Made by a program: the position numbers and the translations under genes. Shown here one piece after another: positions 33,846-41,983 of a stretch of 48,830 nucleotides of DNA. The notes under the pieces are model-generated. The model was not told where the DNA came from. It did no database searches and saw only the letters and a list, made by a program, of their open reading frames with translations. The stretch's first letter is position 1. The number at the start of each line of letters is the position of its first letter. Source of the DNA: Lachnospiraceae bacterium (GTDB lineage Bacteria; Bacillota; Clostridia; Lachnospirales; Lachnospiraceae); the NCBI GenBank assembly GCA_024697595.1, contig JAILFK010000017.1, forward strand, positions 1 to 48,830. The letters are read 5' to 3'.

Positions 33846-33890
33846 AGGAAACGAAGGAACTAAAAACAGTTTCCTGGTTTCCAAGTGGAA
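33846..33890. promoter_or_regulatory. Candidate TetR operators overlapping the transcription start
   Basis: AGGAAAC (33846-33852) is inverted as GTTTCCT (33869-33875). TTCCA-ag-TGGAA (33879-33890) is a 12-bp palindrome directly downstream. Their place just after the -10 suits autorepression by the TetR protein. Confidence 0.45.
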
Positions 33891-33945
33891 GATACCTGGG
33901 TGATAGTGAAAAATAGTCAGATATATAAAGAAAGGATGGAGGTTT

Positions 33946-34500
33946 ATGAGAGAGAAAGTGATGTTAGGAGCTCTCGAGGTTGTAAAACAAAAGGGTGTGA
34001 AGTTCACTATGGATGATGTGGCTCGCAATCTTGGAATGAGCAAAAAGACAATTTACGTAGTCTTTAGAGATAAAAAAGAATTGCTTATGGCTATGATAGA
34101 TTATCTCTTTGATAGGATTAAAGATAGTGAAAATGAAATTATAAATGATGACTCTCTTTCCTTAGAAGAAAAAATAAGAGGTATATTGGGTGTTATACCA
34201 GATGGATATAAAGAATTAAATTTCAGTCAGGTGTATTCACTTAAATCGAGATACCCTGAAATATATGAATTGGCTCAAAAGAGAATTGAGAGCGATTGGG
34301 GAATGACATTTGATTTATTGAAGAAAGGCGTGGAGGAAGGAATACTTCGGGATGTGGATTTTGGAATATTTAAATTAGCTTTTGAGGCTTCTGTCGAACG
34401 ACTATTTATGACAGATGAGATTGAGGAAATGGGTATAGATTATTTTGAAGCCTTAGAAAAGTTGGTAAATATTATGATCGATGGTATTTTGGCTCGTTGA
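33946..34500 (+). CDS. TetR-family transcriptional regulator
   Basis: A 184-residue regulator. The helix-turn-helix is at about 20-48 (FTMDDVARNLGMSKKTIYVVF), followed by the family-typical RDKKELLMAMIDYLF. The C-terminal ligand domain is unlike any I can name. GGATGGAGG precedes the ATG. It is the first gene of a probable operon with a glycosyltransferase, a sugar symporter and an alpha-galactosidase, and is divergent from the twin peptide genes. The dyads around its start and in the intergenic region are the natural candidates for its binding sites. The ligand is unknown. Confidence 0.92.
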   Translation: MREKVMLGALEVVKQKGVKFTMDDVARNLGMSKKTIYVVFRDKKELLMAMIDYLFDRIKDSENEIINDDSLSLEEKIRGILGVIPDGYKELNFSQVYSLKSRYPEIYELAQKRIESDWGMTFDLLKKGVEEGILRDVDFGIFKLAFEASVERLFMTDEIEEMGIDYFEALEKLVNIMIDGILAR

Positions 34501-34533
34501 GAGGAGATATAAGTGTTTAATAAGGAGGGGAAG

Positions 34534-35997
34534 ATGAAAGATAAGTCAAAAATTATATTTGGAAATGTCATAAGTGATAAGGATTATAACAAGGCGGTTA
34601 AGTCTAAAAACAAATATATTAAGAAGTATGGAGATGACTCTGAAGTTAGTTACAATACATTTTTAAGAAAAAATGATAGGATTGGTGATTCGCTTGGAGT
34701 GTATGACGTGGTACTTGATGAGGGGCAGGGCGACGTGGACTTCGACATAGAAAAAGGAATTATTGTAGGAAATATCAGAATGGGATTTGGTCATTATCGA
34801 ATCTCTATGGCCATGGCTTCCGCAGCAAAGTCCATGGGATATACGCCTTACTGGATGGATTTGAACGGATATCCTCAGACTACTTGTACAAAAATTATCA
34901 GTGCGCAAAATGATTTGTATTCTTTGGGATCGAGATTGTCAAAGAATCCTTTGTTTAATAAATTTTGGGAGTGGATGAATTATGAGGGCTTTAGGGCGCT
35001 ATCTTATAATTCTTCGGATCAAAAGAATGCTGAGCTTATGGCCACAGTATATAAAAATGTACCAAAGGATATTCCGGTTATTGGAACGCATGTGTGGCCG
35101 GCTCAAGCTGCTATACATGCAGGAATGAAATATGTGGTAAATGCCATTCCTGATAACTGGCCTATGGCCTTACATTTTGCAGAGGGAAGTGTCCATACCG
35201 TCCAATGTAAGAATGCTTATATGGGTTATAGAATTTTAAATGGTATGAACAAAGATCAGGTCTGTGAGCCGATGCCAGATGATGACTTGGTATACACCGG
35301 TCATTATATTGATCATGAATTGGTGGAAAATATTGAAGATGATTGTGATGGCCGAATGGCAAGAAAAAAAGCGGGAAAACCTATGAGATTTTTGCTTACC
35401 ATTGGTGGAGCAGGAGCTCAGAGAGAAATATTTGAGGCCATTATTAAACATTTGATTCCAAGTATAAAAGCAGGTAAAGCTTCTTTATATATAAATGTGG
35501 GTGATTACAAAGGGGTATGGGAATATCTGTTACAACAGATTCCTGAGATGAGTAGTTTGTCCACAGAACATTTTGACAAGTTTGAGGAGTCAAGTGTCTT
35601 TGCGGAGCAGGCACTTACAGGAGAAGTTGCAGGAATACATGGATTTTATCATGAAAATATTTTTGAGGCGGTCTACATTACCAACCTGTTGATGCGAAGT
35701 GCAGACGTGTTGGTGACCAAACCATCTGAGTTGGCCTTTTATCCTGTTCCAAAGTTATTTATTCCACGAGTGGGTAAGCATGAGATGTGGGGCGCTATTC
35801 ATTCGGCTGAGATGGGGGATGGAACTTTGGAGTGCAGAGATATACCACATGTGTTGCAGATGGTGGATATGTTTATGAAAAATGATAAGCTTCTTGGCGA
35901 GATGTGTGACTCTATTAAGAAGAATAAAATAAACGGGCTATATGATGGGGCATACAAAGTGGTCGAGATAGCAATGGGGTTAAAGAATAATAGATAA
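34534..35997 (+). CDS. GT-B-fold glycosyltransferase, MGDG synthase/MurG-like
   Basis: A 487-residue protein starting at ATG 34534 with AAGGAGGGG just before it; a GTG at 34513 lacks a ribosome site. The middle begins IIVGNIRMGFGHYRISMAMA (about 76-95), the G-x-GH loop of MurG and galactolipid synthase-like enzymes. The second half contains RFLLTIGGAGAQ and the donor-side motif ADVLVTKPSELAFYPVPKLF. Both fit an inverting GT-B enzyme that glycosylates a lipid or other membrane-near acceptor. The first 75 residues are charged and of unknown role. The specific family and the sugar are not recognisable to me. It is 33 bp behind tetR and 31 bp before the symporter. Confidence 0.72.
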   Translation: MKDKSKIIFGNVISDKDYNKAVKSKNKYIKKYGDDSEVSYNTFLRKNDRIGDSLGVYDVVLDEGQGDVDFDIEKGIIVGNIRMGFGHYRISMAMASAAKSMGYTPYWMDLNGYPQTTCTKIISAQNDLYSLGSRLSKNPLFNKFWEWMNYEGFRALSYNSSDQKNAELMATVYKNVPKDIPVIGTHVWPAQAAIHAGMKYVVNAIPDNWPMALHFAEGSVHTVQCKNAYMGYRILNGMNKDQVCEPMPDDDLVYTGHYIDHELVENIEDDCDGRMARKKAGKPMRFLLTIGGAGAQREIFEAIIKHLIPSIKAGKASLYINVGDYKGVWEYLLQQIPEMSSLSTEHFDKFEESSVFAEQALTGEVAGIHGFYHENIFEAVYITNLLMRSADVLVTKPSELAFYPVPKLFIPRVGKHEMWGAIHSAEMGDGTLECRDIPHVLQMVDMFMKNDKLLGEMCDSIKKNKINGLYDGAYKVVEIAMGLKNNR

Positions 35998-36028
35998 ATG
36001 TTTTTATCAAGAAGAGGAGGTAAATGAA

Positions 36029-37477
36029 ATGGCAGAGGAGAATATGAGCTTAAAAGGTAGTGCCAAAGCGGGATATGCTTTGGGGGCGGTTGGAAAGGAT
36101 ATGGTATATATGCTTTCCGCATCTTATATCCTGTATTACTATCAGGATATATTGGGGGTTGAGGCCTGGGTAATGGGTATCATCCTCTTGGTGGCAAGAA
36201 TTTTTGATGCATTCAATGATCCTATTATGGGCGTGTTGGTATCGAAGACCAAGACTAAGTGGGGTAAATTTAGACCTTGGTTATTGATTGGAACTATTAC
36301 CAATGCAATAGTGTTGTACTTTATGTTCGCATGTCCACCAGATACCAGTGGCAGTGGGTTGGTGGCTTATGCGGCAGCTACTTATATTATCTGGGGTGTG
36401 ACATATACAATGATGGATATCCCTTATTGGTCAATGATTCCAGCATTTACCAAGGGCGGTAAAGAGAGAGAAGGACTTACAACTTTGGCTAGATCATGCG
36501 CTGGTGTAGGTTCAGCTATAGTTTCTATTGGAACTATCAAGATTGTACAGATGTTGGGCCAGAAATTTGGGGGCGCATCAGCTACAGCCAAGCAGGTGGA
36601 GTTAGTTGGTTTTAAATATGTAGCTCTCTTGATTGCTGTGCTATTTGTGGTATTTATTGTTATTACCTGTGTCACAGTAAAAGAGAAATCTTCTGTTGAT
36701 ATGAAGACAGCAACAGTGGGAGAAATGTTTAAAGCCCTGGTGAAAAATGATCAGGCAATGACAGTGGTAATTACTATAGTATGTATTAATACTGCTTTGT
36801 ATATCACTTCTAATTTAGTGTTATATTTCTTTAAATATGATTTAGGTGGTGCAGCTTGGTACAACAATTACACAGTATTTAACACAGTTGGTGGTGCAGT
36901 ACAGATTATTTCAATGATGGTATTGTATCCAATGCTTAGAAGGTTATTTAAATTAAACAATATTCAGATATTCTATGTTGGCGCATTTATGTCGATTGTG
37001 GGATATGGAATTCTTTTAATATTTGCTTCAATGGGAGTAAATAATTTGGGGATCTTCTTGATTCCTGGAATATTTATCATGGCTACAGCAGGAATTAACA
37101 ATGTAATTGTGACAGTATTTTTGGCCAACACAGTGGACTATGGTGAGCTGAAAAATGGTCGTAGAGATGAGTCAGTTATCTTTTCAATGCAGACTTTTGT
37201 GGTAAAACTTTCAAGTGGTATCGCTGCCATGATCGCGTCAATTGCTCTTTCTGTATTTAAACTTTCTGATGAGACAGCCACTGAGGCACAACAACAGATG
37301 GATTTGTCACTAAGTGTGTCAAATGCATCTAAGATGGGACTTAGAATGGTTATGACATTGATTCCAATTGCAGTGTTATTATTTGCCATTGTATGGTTTA
37401 GAAAGAAATATATTTTGACAGATGAAAAGATTGAAGAGATTTCAGCAGAACTTCAGGACAAGAAACAAAATGCTTAA
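36029..37477 (+). CDS. GPH-family sugar:cation symporter
   Basis: A 482-residue carrier with about 12 transmembrane helices, of the glycoside-pentoside-hexuronide family (MelB/LacS-type without the PTS domain). Family motifs are visible: GKDMVYMLSASYILYYYQD at the start, FDAFNDPIMG (helix 2, cation-site aspartates), KTKWGKFRPWLL and DIPYWSMIP. GAGGAGG precedes the ATG. Its place just before an alpha-galactosidase gene suggests uptake of melibiose, raffinose or another alpha-galactoside. The substrate is inferred from context only. Confidence 0.92.
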   Translation: MAEENMSLKGSAKAGYALGAVGKDMVYMLSASYILYYYQDILGVEAWVMGIILLVARIFDAFNDPIMGVLVSKTKTKWGKFRPWLLIGTITNAIVLYFMFACPPDTSGSGLVAYAAATYIIWGVTYTMMDIPYWSMIPAFTKGGKEREGLTTLARSCAGVGSAIVSIGTIKIVQMLGQKFGGASATAKQVELVGFKYVALLIAVLFVVFIVITCVTVKEKSSVDMKTATVGEMFKALVKNDQAMTVVITIVCINTALYITSNLVLYFFKYDLGGAAWYNNYTVFNTVGGAVQIISMMVLYPMLRRLFKLNNIQIFYVGAFMSIVGYGILLIFASMGVNNLGIFLIPGIFIMATAGINNVIVTVFLANTVDYGELKNGRRDESVIFSMQTFVVKLSSGIAAMIASIALSVFKLSDETATEAQQQMDLSLSVSNASKMGLRMVMTLIPIAVLLFAIVWFRKKYILTDEKIEEISAELQDKKQNA

Positions 37478-37524
37478 AAATATAAATGCACGAATGATTA
37501 TAGAGAATGGTTAAAGGAGCGAAT

Positions 37525-39864
37525 ATGATAGATATAAGAGATAATCTATACATTTTAAATACTGCCACAACCACATATGCATTTCGTGTGATGGAGACGG
37601 GGCATCTTGAGCATCTATATTATGGTTCGAAGATAGATATTATAGATGAAGATGCCCTGGTTGAAAAACATAAATTTCAACCGGGAAATTCCATTGCATA
37701 TGATGAGGCTCATCCGGAGTTTACCTTGGAGGACATGTGCCTGGAGATGTCGGGATATGGCAAAGGTGATATAAGAGAGCCCTTTGTAGAACTTGTGGCG
37801 GCTGATGGAAGTTCTACTACAGATTTTGTATTTGAAAAAGCTACAAAGTTGCAGGGGAAAGTTGCTTTAGAGACTTTGCCTAGTTCCTATGATGCCAAGG
37901 GGGAGGTGGAGACACTTCAGGTGGTGTTAAAGGATAGAGGAAATGGTTATACTCTATGTCTTAACTACTATGTATTTGTAGACACAGATGTGATAGCTAG
38001 AGATGCCAAATTTATAAATACCTCTGATGAGCCGGTGCGACTAAAAAGACTTATGAGTACCCAGTTGGATTTGAACAAGGCGGGACTTGTGATCACTTCA
38101 TTTCACGGTGGATGGGTGAAGGAAATGCGCAAGGTGGATACAGTTTTAAAAGCTGGAAAATTTGTGAATTCTTCCTACACAGGTACTACTTCCAATAGAA
38201 GTAACTCATTTATTATGGTAAGTGATGAGTCCACTTCTGCAGAGCATGGAGATTGCTATGGATTTCATTTGATATACAGCGGTAATCACTATGAGGCTGT
38301 GGAGGTAAATGCTTATGACAAGACTCGAATTGTCACAGGAATAAATCCTACTGGTTTTGAGTTTTTACTGAAGCCTGGTGATGAATTTGAGGCTCCGGAA
38401 GCGGTTATGACATTTTCAAAAGATGGTCATGATGGAATGAGCAGACATATGCATGATTTTATAAATGAGCATATAGTTCGCGGTGATTGGAAGGATAAGG
38501 AGAGACCGATTCTTTTAAACAGTTGGGAGGCCTCTTACTTTGATATATCTGAGCACAGTCTGGTAAAACTGGCGAAGGTGGGTAAGAAAGTAGGCGTAGA
38601 GTTGTTCGTTATGGATGACGGCTGGTTTGGTGAGCGCAAGGATGACAAGAGAGCCTTGGGCGACTGGACCCCAAATAATAAGAAATTACCAGGCGGTGTG
38701 GCTGGACTATGTCGCAAAATTAATAATCTTGGCTTGGACTTTGGTATATGGATTGAGCCTGAGATGGTAAATGTGGACAGCGAATTATATCGAGCTCATC
38801 CTGAGTGGAGCGTGGATATCCCAGGCAAAGATCATTCGGAGGGAAGAAATCAGCGATTGCTAGATTTTGCAAATCCTGAAGTGGTGGATTATATTGCCCA
38901 GGCTATGATAAATGTGCTGTCTAGCGCGAATATTTCCTATGTAAAATGGGATATGAATAGAATCTTTTCCGATTATTATTCAAAATATTTACCAGCTGAG
39001 AGACAGGGGGAGATGGCCCATAGATATATGATGGGAGTTTATAAACTGGCAGATATTTTAACCAGCAAATTTCCACATATTTTATTTGAGGGTTGCGCTT
39101 CCGGGGGTAATAGATTTGACCTAGGTATGCTTTGTTATTTCCCACAGATATGGGGAAGTGATAACACAGATGCCATCAGTAGGTTGGCGATTCAGGATGG
39201 ATATAGTTATGGATATCCCCTAAATACTGTCACAGCCCATGTGTCATCCTGCCCGAATCATCAGACACTTCGAAATACACCTTTGGCGACAAGATTTGCG
39301 GTTGCATCCTTTGGCGTTTTGGGTTATGAGACTAATTTATGTGATTTAGATAAGGAAGAGTTAAATGAGATCAAGGCTCAGATAGAACTTTATAAAAAAT
39401 ACAGAAAGACTTGGCAGTTTGGAGATTTTTATAGAGTTGAGTATGGAAATCATGTGATGTGGAATGTGGTTTCAAAAGACAAGAAACAAGCCATTGGTAT
39501 TTTGGCTCAAAAGGAAGTTATGCCAAATGAGATGTATGCTTGCTTTAAGGCCAAGGGCTTAGATCCTGATATGAAATATCATTTTACCAATTTAAAGGCT
39601 GGTTATAATGTAAAACTCTTTGGGGATTTGATAAATACTGTGGCACCATTTCACATAAAGCAAGATTCGCTTATGCAAAATGCAGTGGCAAAATTTGTGA
39701 AGATGCCCGGAGAGACTGAGGATTATATCTGTACTGGTGGTTTGATAATGAACGAAGGTGTGAGATTGCATCAGTCCTTTGTTGGAACCGGCTATGACGA
39801 AAATGTGAGATTTTTCCCAGATTATTCGGCAAGACTATACTTTATGGATGCGGTGATGGAATAA
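37525..39864 (+). CDS. GH36 alpha-galactosidase
   Basis: A 779-residue intracellular alpha-galactosidase (no signal peptide). N-terminal beta-supersandwich (about 1-315), TIM barrel (about 320-640) and C-terminal beta domain. The nucleophile is D476 in YVKWDMNR, the acid/base D546 in GSDNTDAISR; the substrate loop includes FVMDDGWFG and WIEPEMVN. The start at 37525 follows AAAGGAGCG; an upstream ATG at 37507 has no ribosome site. It would cleave the alpha-galactosides brought in by the adjacent symporter. The last codons and stop lie in a terminator hairpin. Confidence 0.95.
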   Translation: MIDIRDNLYILNTATTTYAFRVMETGHLEHLYYGSKIDIIDEDALVEKHKFQPGNSIAYDEAHPEFTLEDMCLEMSGYGKGDIREPFVELVAADGSSTTDFVFEKATKLQGKVALETLPSSYDAKGEVETLQVVLKDRGNGYTLCLNYYVFVDTDVIARDAKFINTSDEPVRLKRLMSTQLDLNKAGLVITSFHGGWVKEMRKVDTVLKAGKFVNSSYTGTTSNRSNSFIMVSDESTSAEHGDCYGFHLIYSGNHYEAVEVNAYDKTRIVTGINPTGFEFLLKPGDEFEAPEAVMTFSKDGHDGMSRHMHDFINEHIVRGDWKDKERPILLNSWEASYFDISEHSLVKLAKVGKKVGVELFVMDDGWFGERKDDKRALGDWTPNNKKLPGGVAGLCRKINNLGLDFGIWIEPEMVNVDSELYRAHPEWSVDIPGKDHSEGRNQRLLDFANPEVVDYIAQAMINVLSSANISYVKWDMNRIFSDYYSKYLPAERQGEMAHRYMMGVYKLADILTSKFPHILFEGCASGGNRFDLGMLCYFPQIWGSDNTDAISRLAIQDGYSYGYPLNTVTAHVSSCPNHQTLRNTPLATRFAVASFGVLGYETNLCDLDKEELNEIKAQIELYKKYRKTWQFGDFYRVEYGNHVMWNVVSKDKKQAIGILAQKEVMPNEMYACFKAKGLDPDMKYHFTNLKAGYNVKLFGDLINTVAPFHIKQDSLMQNAVAKFVKMPGETEDYICTGGLIMNEGVRLHQSFVGTGYDENVRFFPDYSARLYFMDAVME

Positions 39865-39884
39865 AATCCATCACCGTACTTTTT
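39851..39884 (+). terminator. Terminator overlapping the ends of two convergent genes
   Basis: CGGTGATGGA (39851-39860) pairs perfectly with TCCATCACCG (39867-39876), followed by TACTTTTTT. The alpha-galactosidase stop (39862-39864) is in the loop, and the stop of the - strand CLC gene (39871-39873) is in the right arm. No T run exists for the - strand, so it ends only + strand transcription. Confidence 0.88.
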
Positions 39885-41157
39885 TGTCGATAAAGTTGGA
39901 TTTGTATTTTGAATATACGATTTTTTGGCTGCTGTATAAACCGTAGTATCCCGATACAGCATAGCTGAAGCCTACGGCCAACAAAAAGAATGGAAAAGCT
40001 TCGATGCCAAATAATTCAAAGCAAATGAGTAGTGATGTGATAGGGCAGTTGGTCACACCGCAGAACATGGCGCCCATTCCGATGGCAGCGCACAGGCTTG
40101 GGGAAAATCCCATTAGATTTCCACATAAACATCCAAAGGCTGCTCCGATATAAAAGGTAGGAACAATCTCTCCACCTTTAAATCCACAGGCTAGGGTTAG
40201 GGCAGTAAAAATTATTTTTAACAAAAATTCTATGGAGTGAATTTCTCCATCTACACAGGCGGCTATCATTGCAGTTCCTGTACCATTGTAATTTTGATTT
40301 CCTATAAAATATGTAAGAACTAAGATCACAAGACCGCCAACTACAGCCCGCACATATACATTTTTAAATAGTTTTTGGTAGATTTTTGCTGTCTGTTGTA
40401 GGCAGACGCAAAAGACTATACTGACTACGCCGCAAAGTATGGCAATACCAGAGGAAATAACAGCTGATTTTAGATTGAACGCAGGCATGTTTAAAATCTC
40501 AAAGCTCATGCCTGATAAATCAAATACATTGGCAGCAATGGCTCTTGCAATAAGCGCAGCTATGGCACAAGGTAGAAGGGCAGCATAGTGCATAATACCA
40601 ACGGATACCACTTCCATTGCAAATACAGCTGCAGCAATTGGTGTACCAAATAATCCGGAGAAAGCTGCGGCCATACCACACATAATAAGTATGTGGCGAT
40701 CCTCTTTTCTCGACAAACCAAAGGTTCTGGCAATTGCATTTCCAATACTTCCACCTAATTGTAAGGCGGCACCTTCTCTACCGGCAGAACCACCCACAGC
40801 GTGAGTGATTATAGTTGATATATAAATAAGAGGAGCCATTCGAAGGGGAATCTCGTCATCGGAATGGATTGCCGACAGTACAAGATTGGTTCCTGGGTCC
40901 TTTTTCTTCATTATTAATTTATATAGTAAAACAATAGATAGGGAACCTAGCGGTAGGAAAAATAACATATATGGATTGTCTAATCGAAATGTGGTTACTT
41001 TGTTTAGCAAATATCCAAAGGAACCGCTGACAAAACCTGAGATTACACCGACTATAACGGAGAGAATAATCCACTTTGAGGTGGATAGGGCACGGATGGT
41101 GTCCTGTTTTACTCTTCGTCTAAAAATTTCTTTCTTTATATACTTTCTGTTCATCAT
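39871..41157 (-). CDS. CLC-family antiporter of the fluoride/proton (CLC-F) type
   Basis: A 428-residue CLC membrane protein with about 11-12 hydrophobic segments. The usual anion-site GSGIP is replaced by PGTNLVLSAIH, close to the GNNLI-type motif of fluoride-exporting CLCs. IPLRMAPLIYI and GGSAGREGAALQLGGS also match that clade. The gating glutamate (in GREG) is kept. The internal proton glutamate of chloride exchangers is missing: the helix reads GTPIAAAVFAMEVVSV. I infer fluoride export with proton exchange, protecting enolase and pyrophosphatase. No fluoride riboswitch consensus is seen upstream. Start at 41157 or the next ATG at 41154, which is better spaced from AAGGGTG. Confidence 0.85.
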   Translation of the reverse strand: MMNRKYIKKEIFRRRVKQDTIRALSTSKWIILSVIVGVISGFVSGSFGYLLNKVTTFRLDNPYMLFFLPLGSLSIVLLYKLIMKKKDPGTNLVLSAIHSDDEIPLRMAPLIYISTIITHAVGGSAGREGAALQLGGSIGNAIARTFGLSRKEDRHILIMCGMAAAFSGLFGTPIAAAVFAMEVVSVGIMHYAALLPCAIAALIARAIAANVFDLSGMSFEILNMPAFNLKSAVISSGIAILCGVVSIVFCVCLQQTAKIYQKLFKNVYVRAVVGGLVILVLTYFIGNQNYNGTGTAMIAACVDGEIHSIEFLLKIIFTALTLACGFKGGEIVPTFYIGAAFGCLCGNLMGFSPSLCAAIGMGAMFCGVTNCPITSLLICFELFGIEAFPFFLLAVGFSYAVSGYYGLYSSQKIVYSKYKSNFIDKKVR

Positions 41158-41206
41158 ATCACCCTTTTATCTTTCCTAAAAAATCTTATCACGAATAGAT
41201 TTATAG

Positions 41207-41296
41207 TTCAAATAATAATAGATGTAGAGTATAAATACATATAAATTAGACTAAGCCATGGATGCTATCTCGCATTTTATAGGTGGCATCTTTTTT
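41207..41296 (+). ncRNA. Possible short RNA with its own promoter and terminator
   Basis: TTCAAA (41207-41212), 17-bp spacer and TATAAA (41230-41235) resemble a promoter. GATGCtAtCT (41261-41270) pairs with AGgTgGCATC (41281-41290, two wobbles) and is followed by six T (41291-41296), a good terminator. No gene on the + strand needs this terminator, which suggests a transcript of about 55 bases from near 41242. Expression is not shown. Confidence 0.35.
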
Positions 41297-41373
41297 AGTG
41301 CGCCCTGCGGCACGATTTTCTAACGTGGGATGGTTCGTTCTTACCCTCACTACCTCAAAAAATCCGTGTTAGT
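41297..41373. repeat. Inverted repeats abutting the tandem array
   Basis: GTGC/GCAC arms (41298-41313). A longer stem of CTAACGTGG (41320-41328) with CCGTGTTAG (41364-41372, two wobble pairs) ends one base before the first 62-bp unit. No reading frame is evident. Nothing else is seen in this stretch. Confidence 0.4.
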
Positions 41374-41785
41374 CCCCGGAAAAGTGAAAAAAGGTGGAAA
41401 TAGTTGACAAATTAAGCTGATTTCCGGGGAAAACACCCCGGAAATGGGAAAAAAGGTGGAAATAGTTGACAAATTAAGCTGATTTCTATTAGAAGCACCC
41501 CGGAAATGAGAAAAAAGATGAAAATAGTTGACAAATCAAGCTGATTTCCGGGGAAAACACCCCGGAAATGGAAAAAAAGATGAAAATAGTTGACAAATTC
41601 AGCTGATTTCATGGGAAAACACCCCGGAAATGGAAAAAAAGATGAAAATAGTTGACAAAATAAGCTGATTTCCGGGGAAAATACCCCGGAAATGGGAAAA
41701 AAGGTAGAAATAGTTGACAAAATAAGCTGATTTCCATTAAAAATACCCCGGAAAAGTGAAAAAAGATGAAAATAGTTGACAAATA
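41374..41785. repeat. Tandem array: six full and one partial 62-bp repeats
   Basis: Units begin CCCCGGAAA at 41374, 41436, 41498, 41560, 41622, 41684 and 41746. The period is exactly 62 bp throughout, with TTGACA at 41404 + 62n. The core AATAGTTGACAAA and AGCTGATTTC are almost invariant. At the junctions after units 1, 3 and 5, TTTCCGGGG-(AAAACA/AAAATA)-CCCCGGAAA forms a perfect 9-bp hairpin; at the alternate junctions the left arm is degenerate. The period is not a multiple of three, so it is not coding. The -35-like TTGACA lacks any -10, so these are not promoters. Function unknown. Confidence 0.97.
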
Positions 41786-41859
41786 TGCATATTAATCAAA
41801 ATTTAATTAAATTACATAAAAGTACTTACGCCAAGAAACAACTAAAGCGTAATATGTGC

Positions 41860-41887
41860 CCCTTTCATTGGATGTCCAGTAAAAGGG
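41860..41887 (+). other. Strong hairpin in the leader region of the lipid kinase gene
   Basis: CCCTTT (41860-41865) pairs with AAAGGG (41882-41887), and after one mismatch ATTGGA pairs with TCCAGT across a two-base turn. No T run follows. It lies about 95 bp before the -10 of the next gene and may be a relic or a structured RNA. Confidence 0.35.
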
Positions 41888-41951
41888 ATACATATCAAAC
41901 AACCAAAGTACAGCTTGAGTGCTTATTTTTTATTCATAATGGTGCCTGTTG

Positions 41952-41960
41952 TGATATATT
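41952..41960 (+). promoter_or_regulatory. Extended -10 promoter of the lipid kinase gene
   Basis: TGATATATT fits TGnTATAAT with one mismatch, 24 bp before the ATG at 41984. TTCATA, 16 bp upstream (41933-41938), is a weak -35. The leader would be very short. Confidence 0.45.
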
Positions 41961-41983
41961 AGTTGTATATAGGTGGAAATGTT

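Larger units (their letters stand above)
33557..33945. other. Divergent regulatory region between peptide genes and tetR
   Basis: This stretch of about 390 bp has no convincing gene. It holds the dyads and the tetR promoter listed separately, a Shine-Dalgarno-like GGGGAGG (33699-33705) without an ATG at the right distance, and a T8 run (33792-33799) with no clear stem before it. Two GGTAACAT copies lie at 33704 and 33715. Confidence 0.6.

Noticed and set aside
41158-41300. Fluoride riboswitch before the CLC-F gene
   Set aside because: The conserved GGnGATGG and CTGATG-type elements are not visible on the - strand.
41412-41720. 102-codon - strand frame in the tandem array
   Set aside because: It is a by-product of the 62-bp repeats; the period is not a multiple of three, so the repeated units are read in shifting frames. 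No ribosome site.
41404-41781. Seven tandem promoters from the repeated TTGACA
   Set aside because: No -10-like hexamer occurs 16-18 bp downstream in any unit.
41374-41785. CRISPR array
   Set aside because: Units are near-identical over the whole 62 bp, with no unique spacers and no cas genes.
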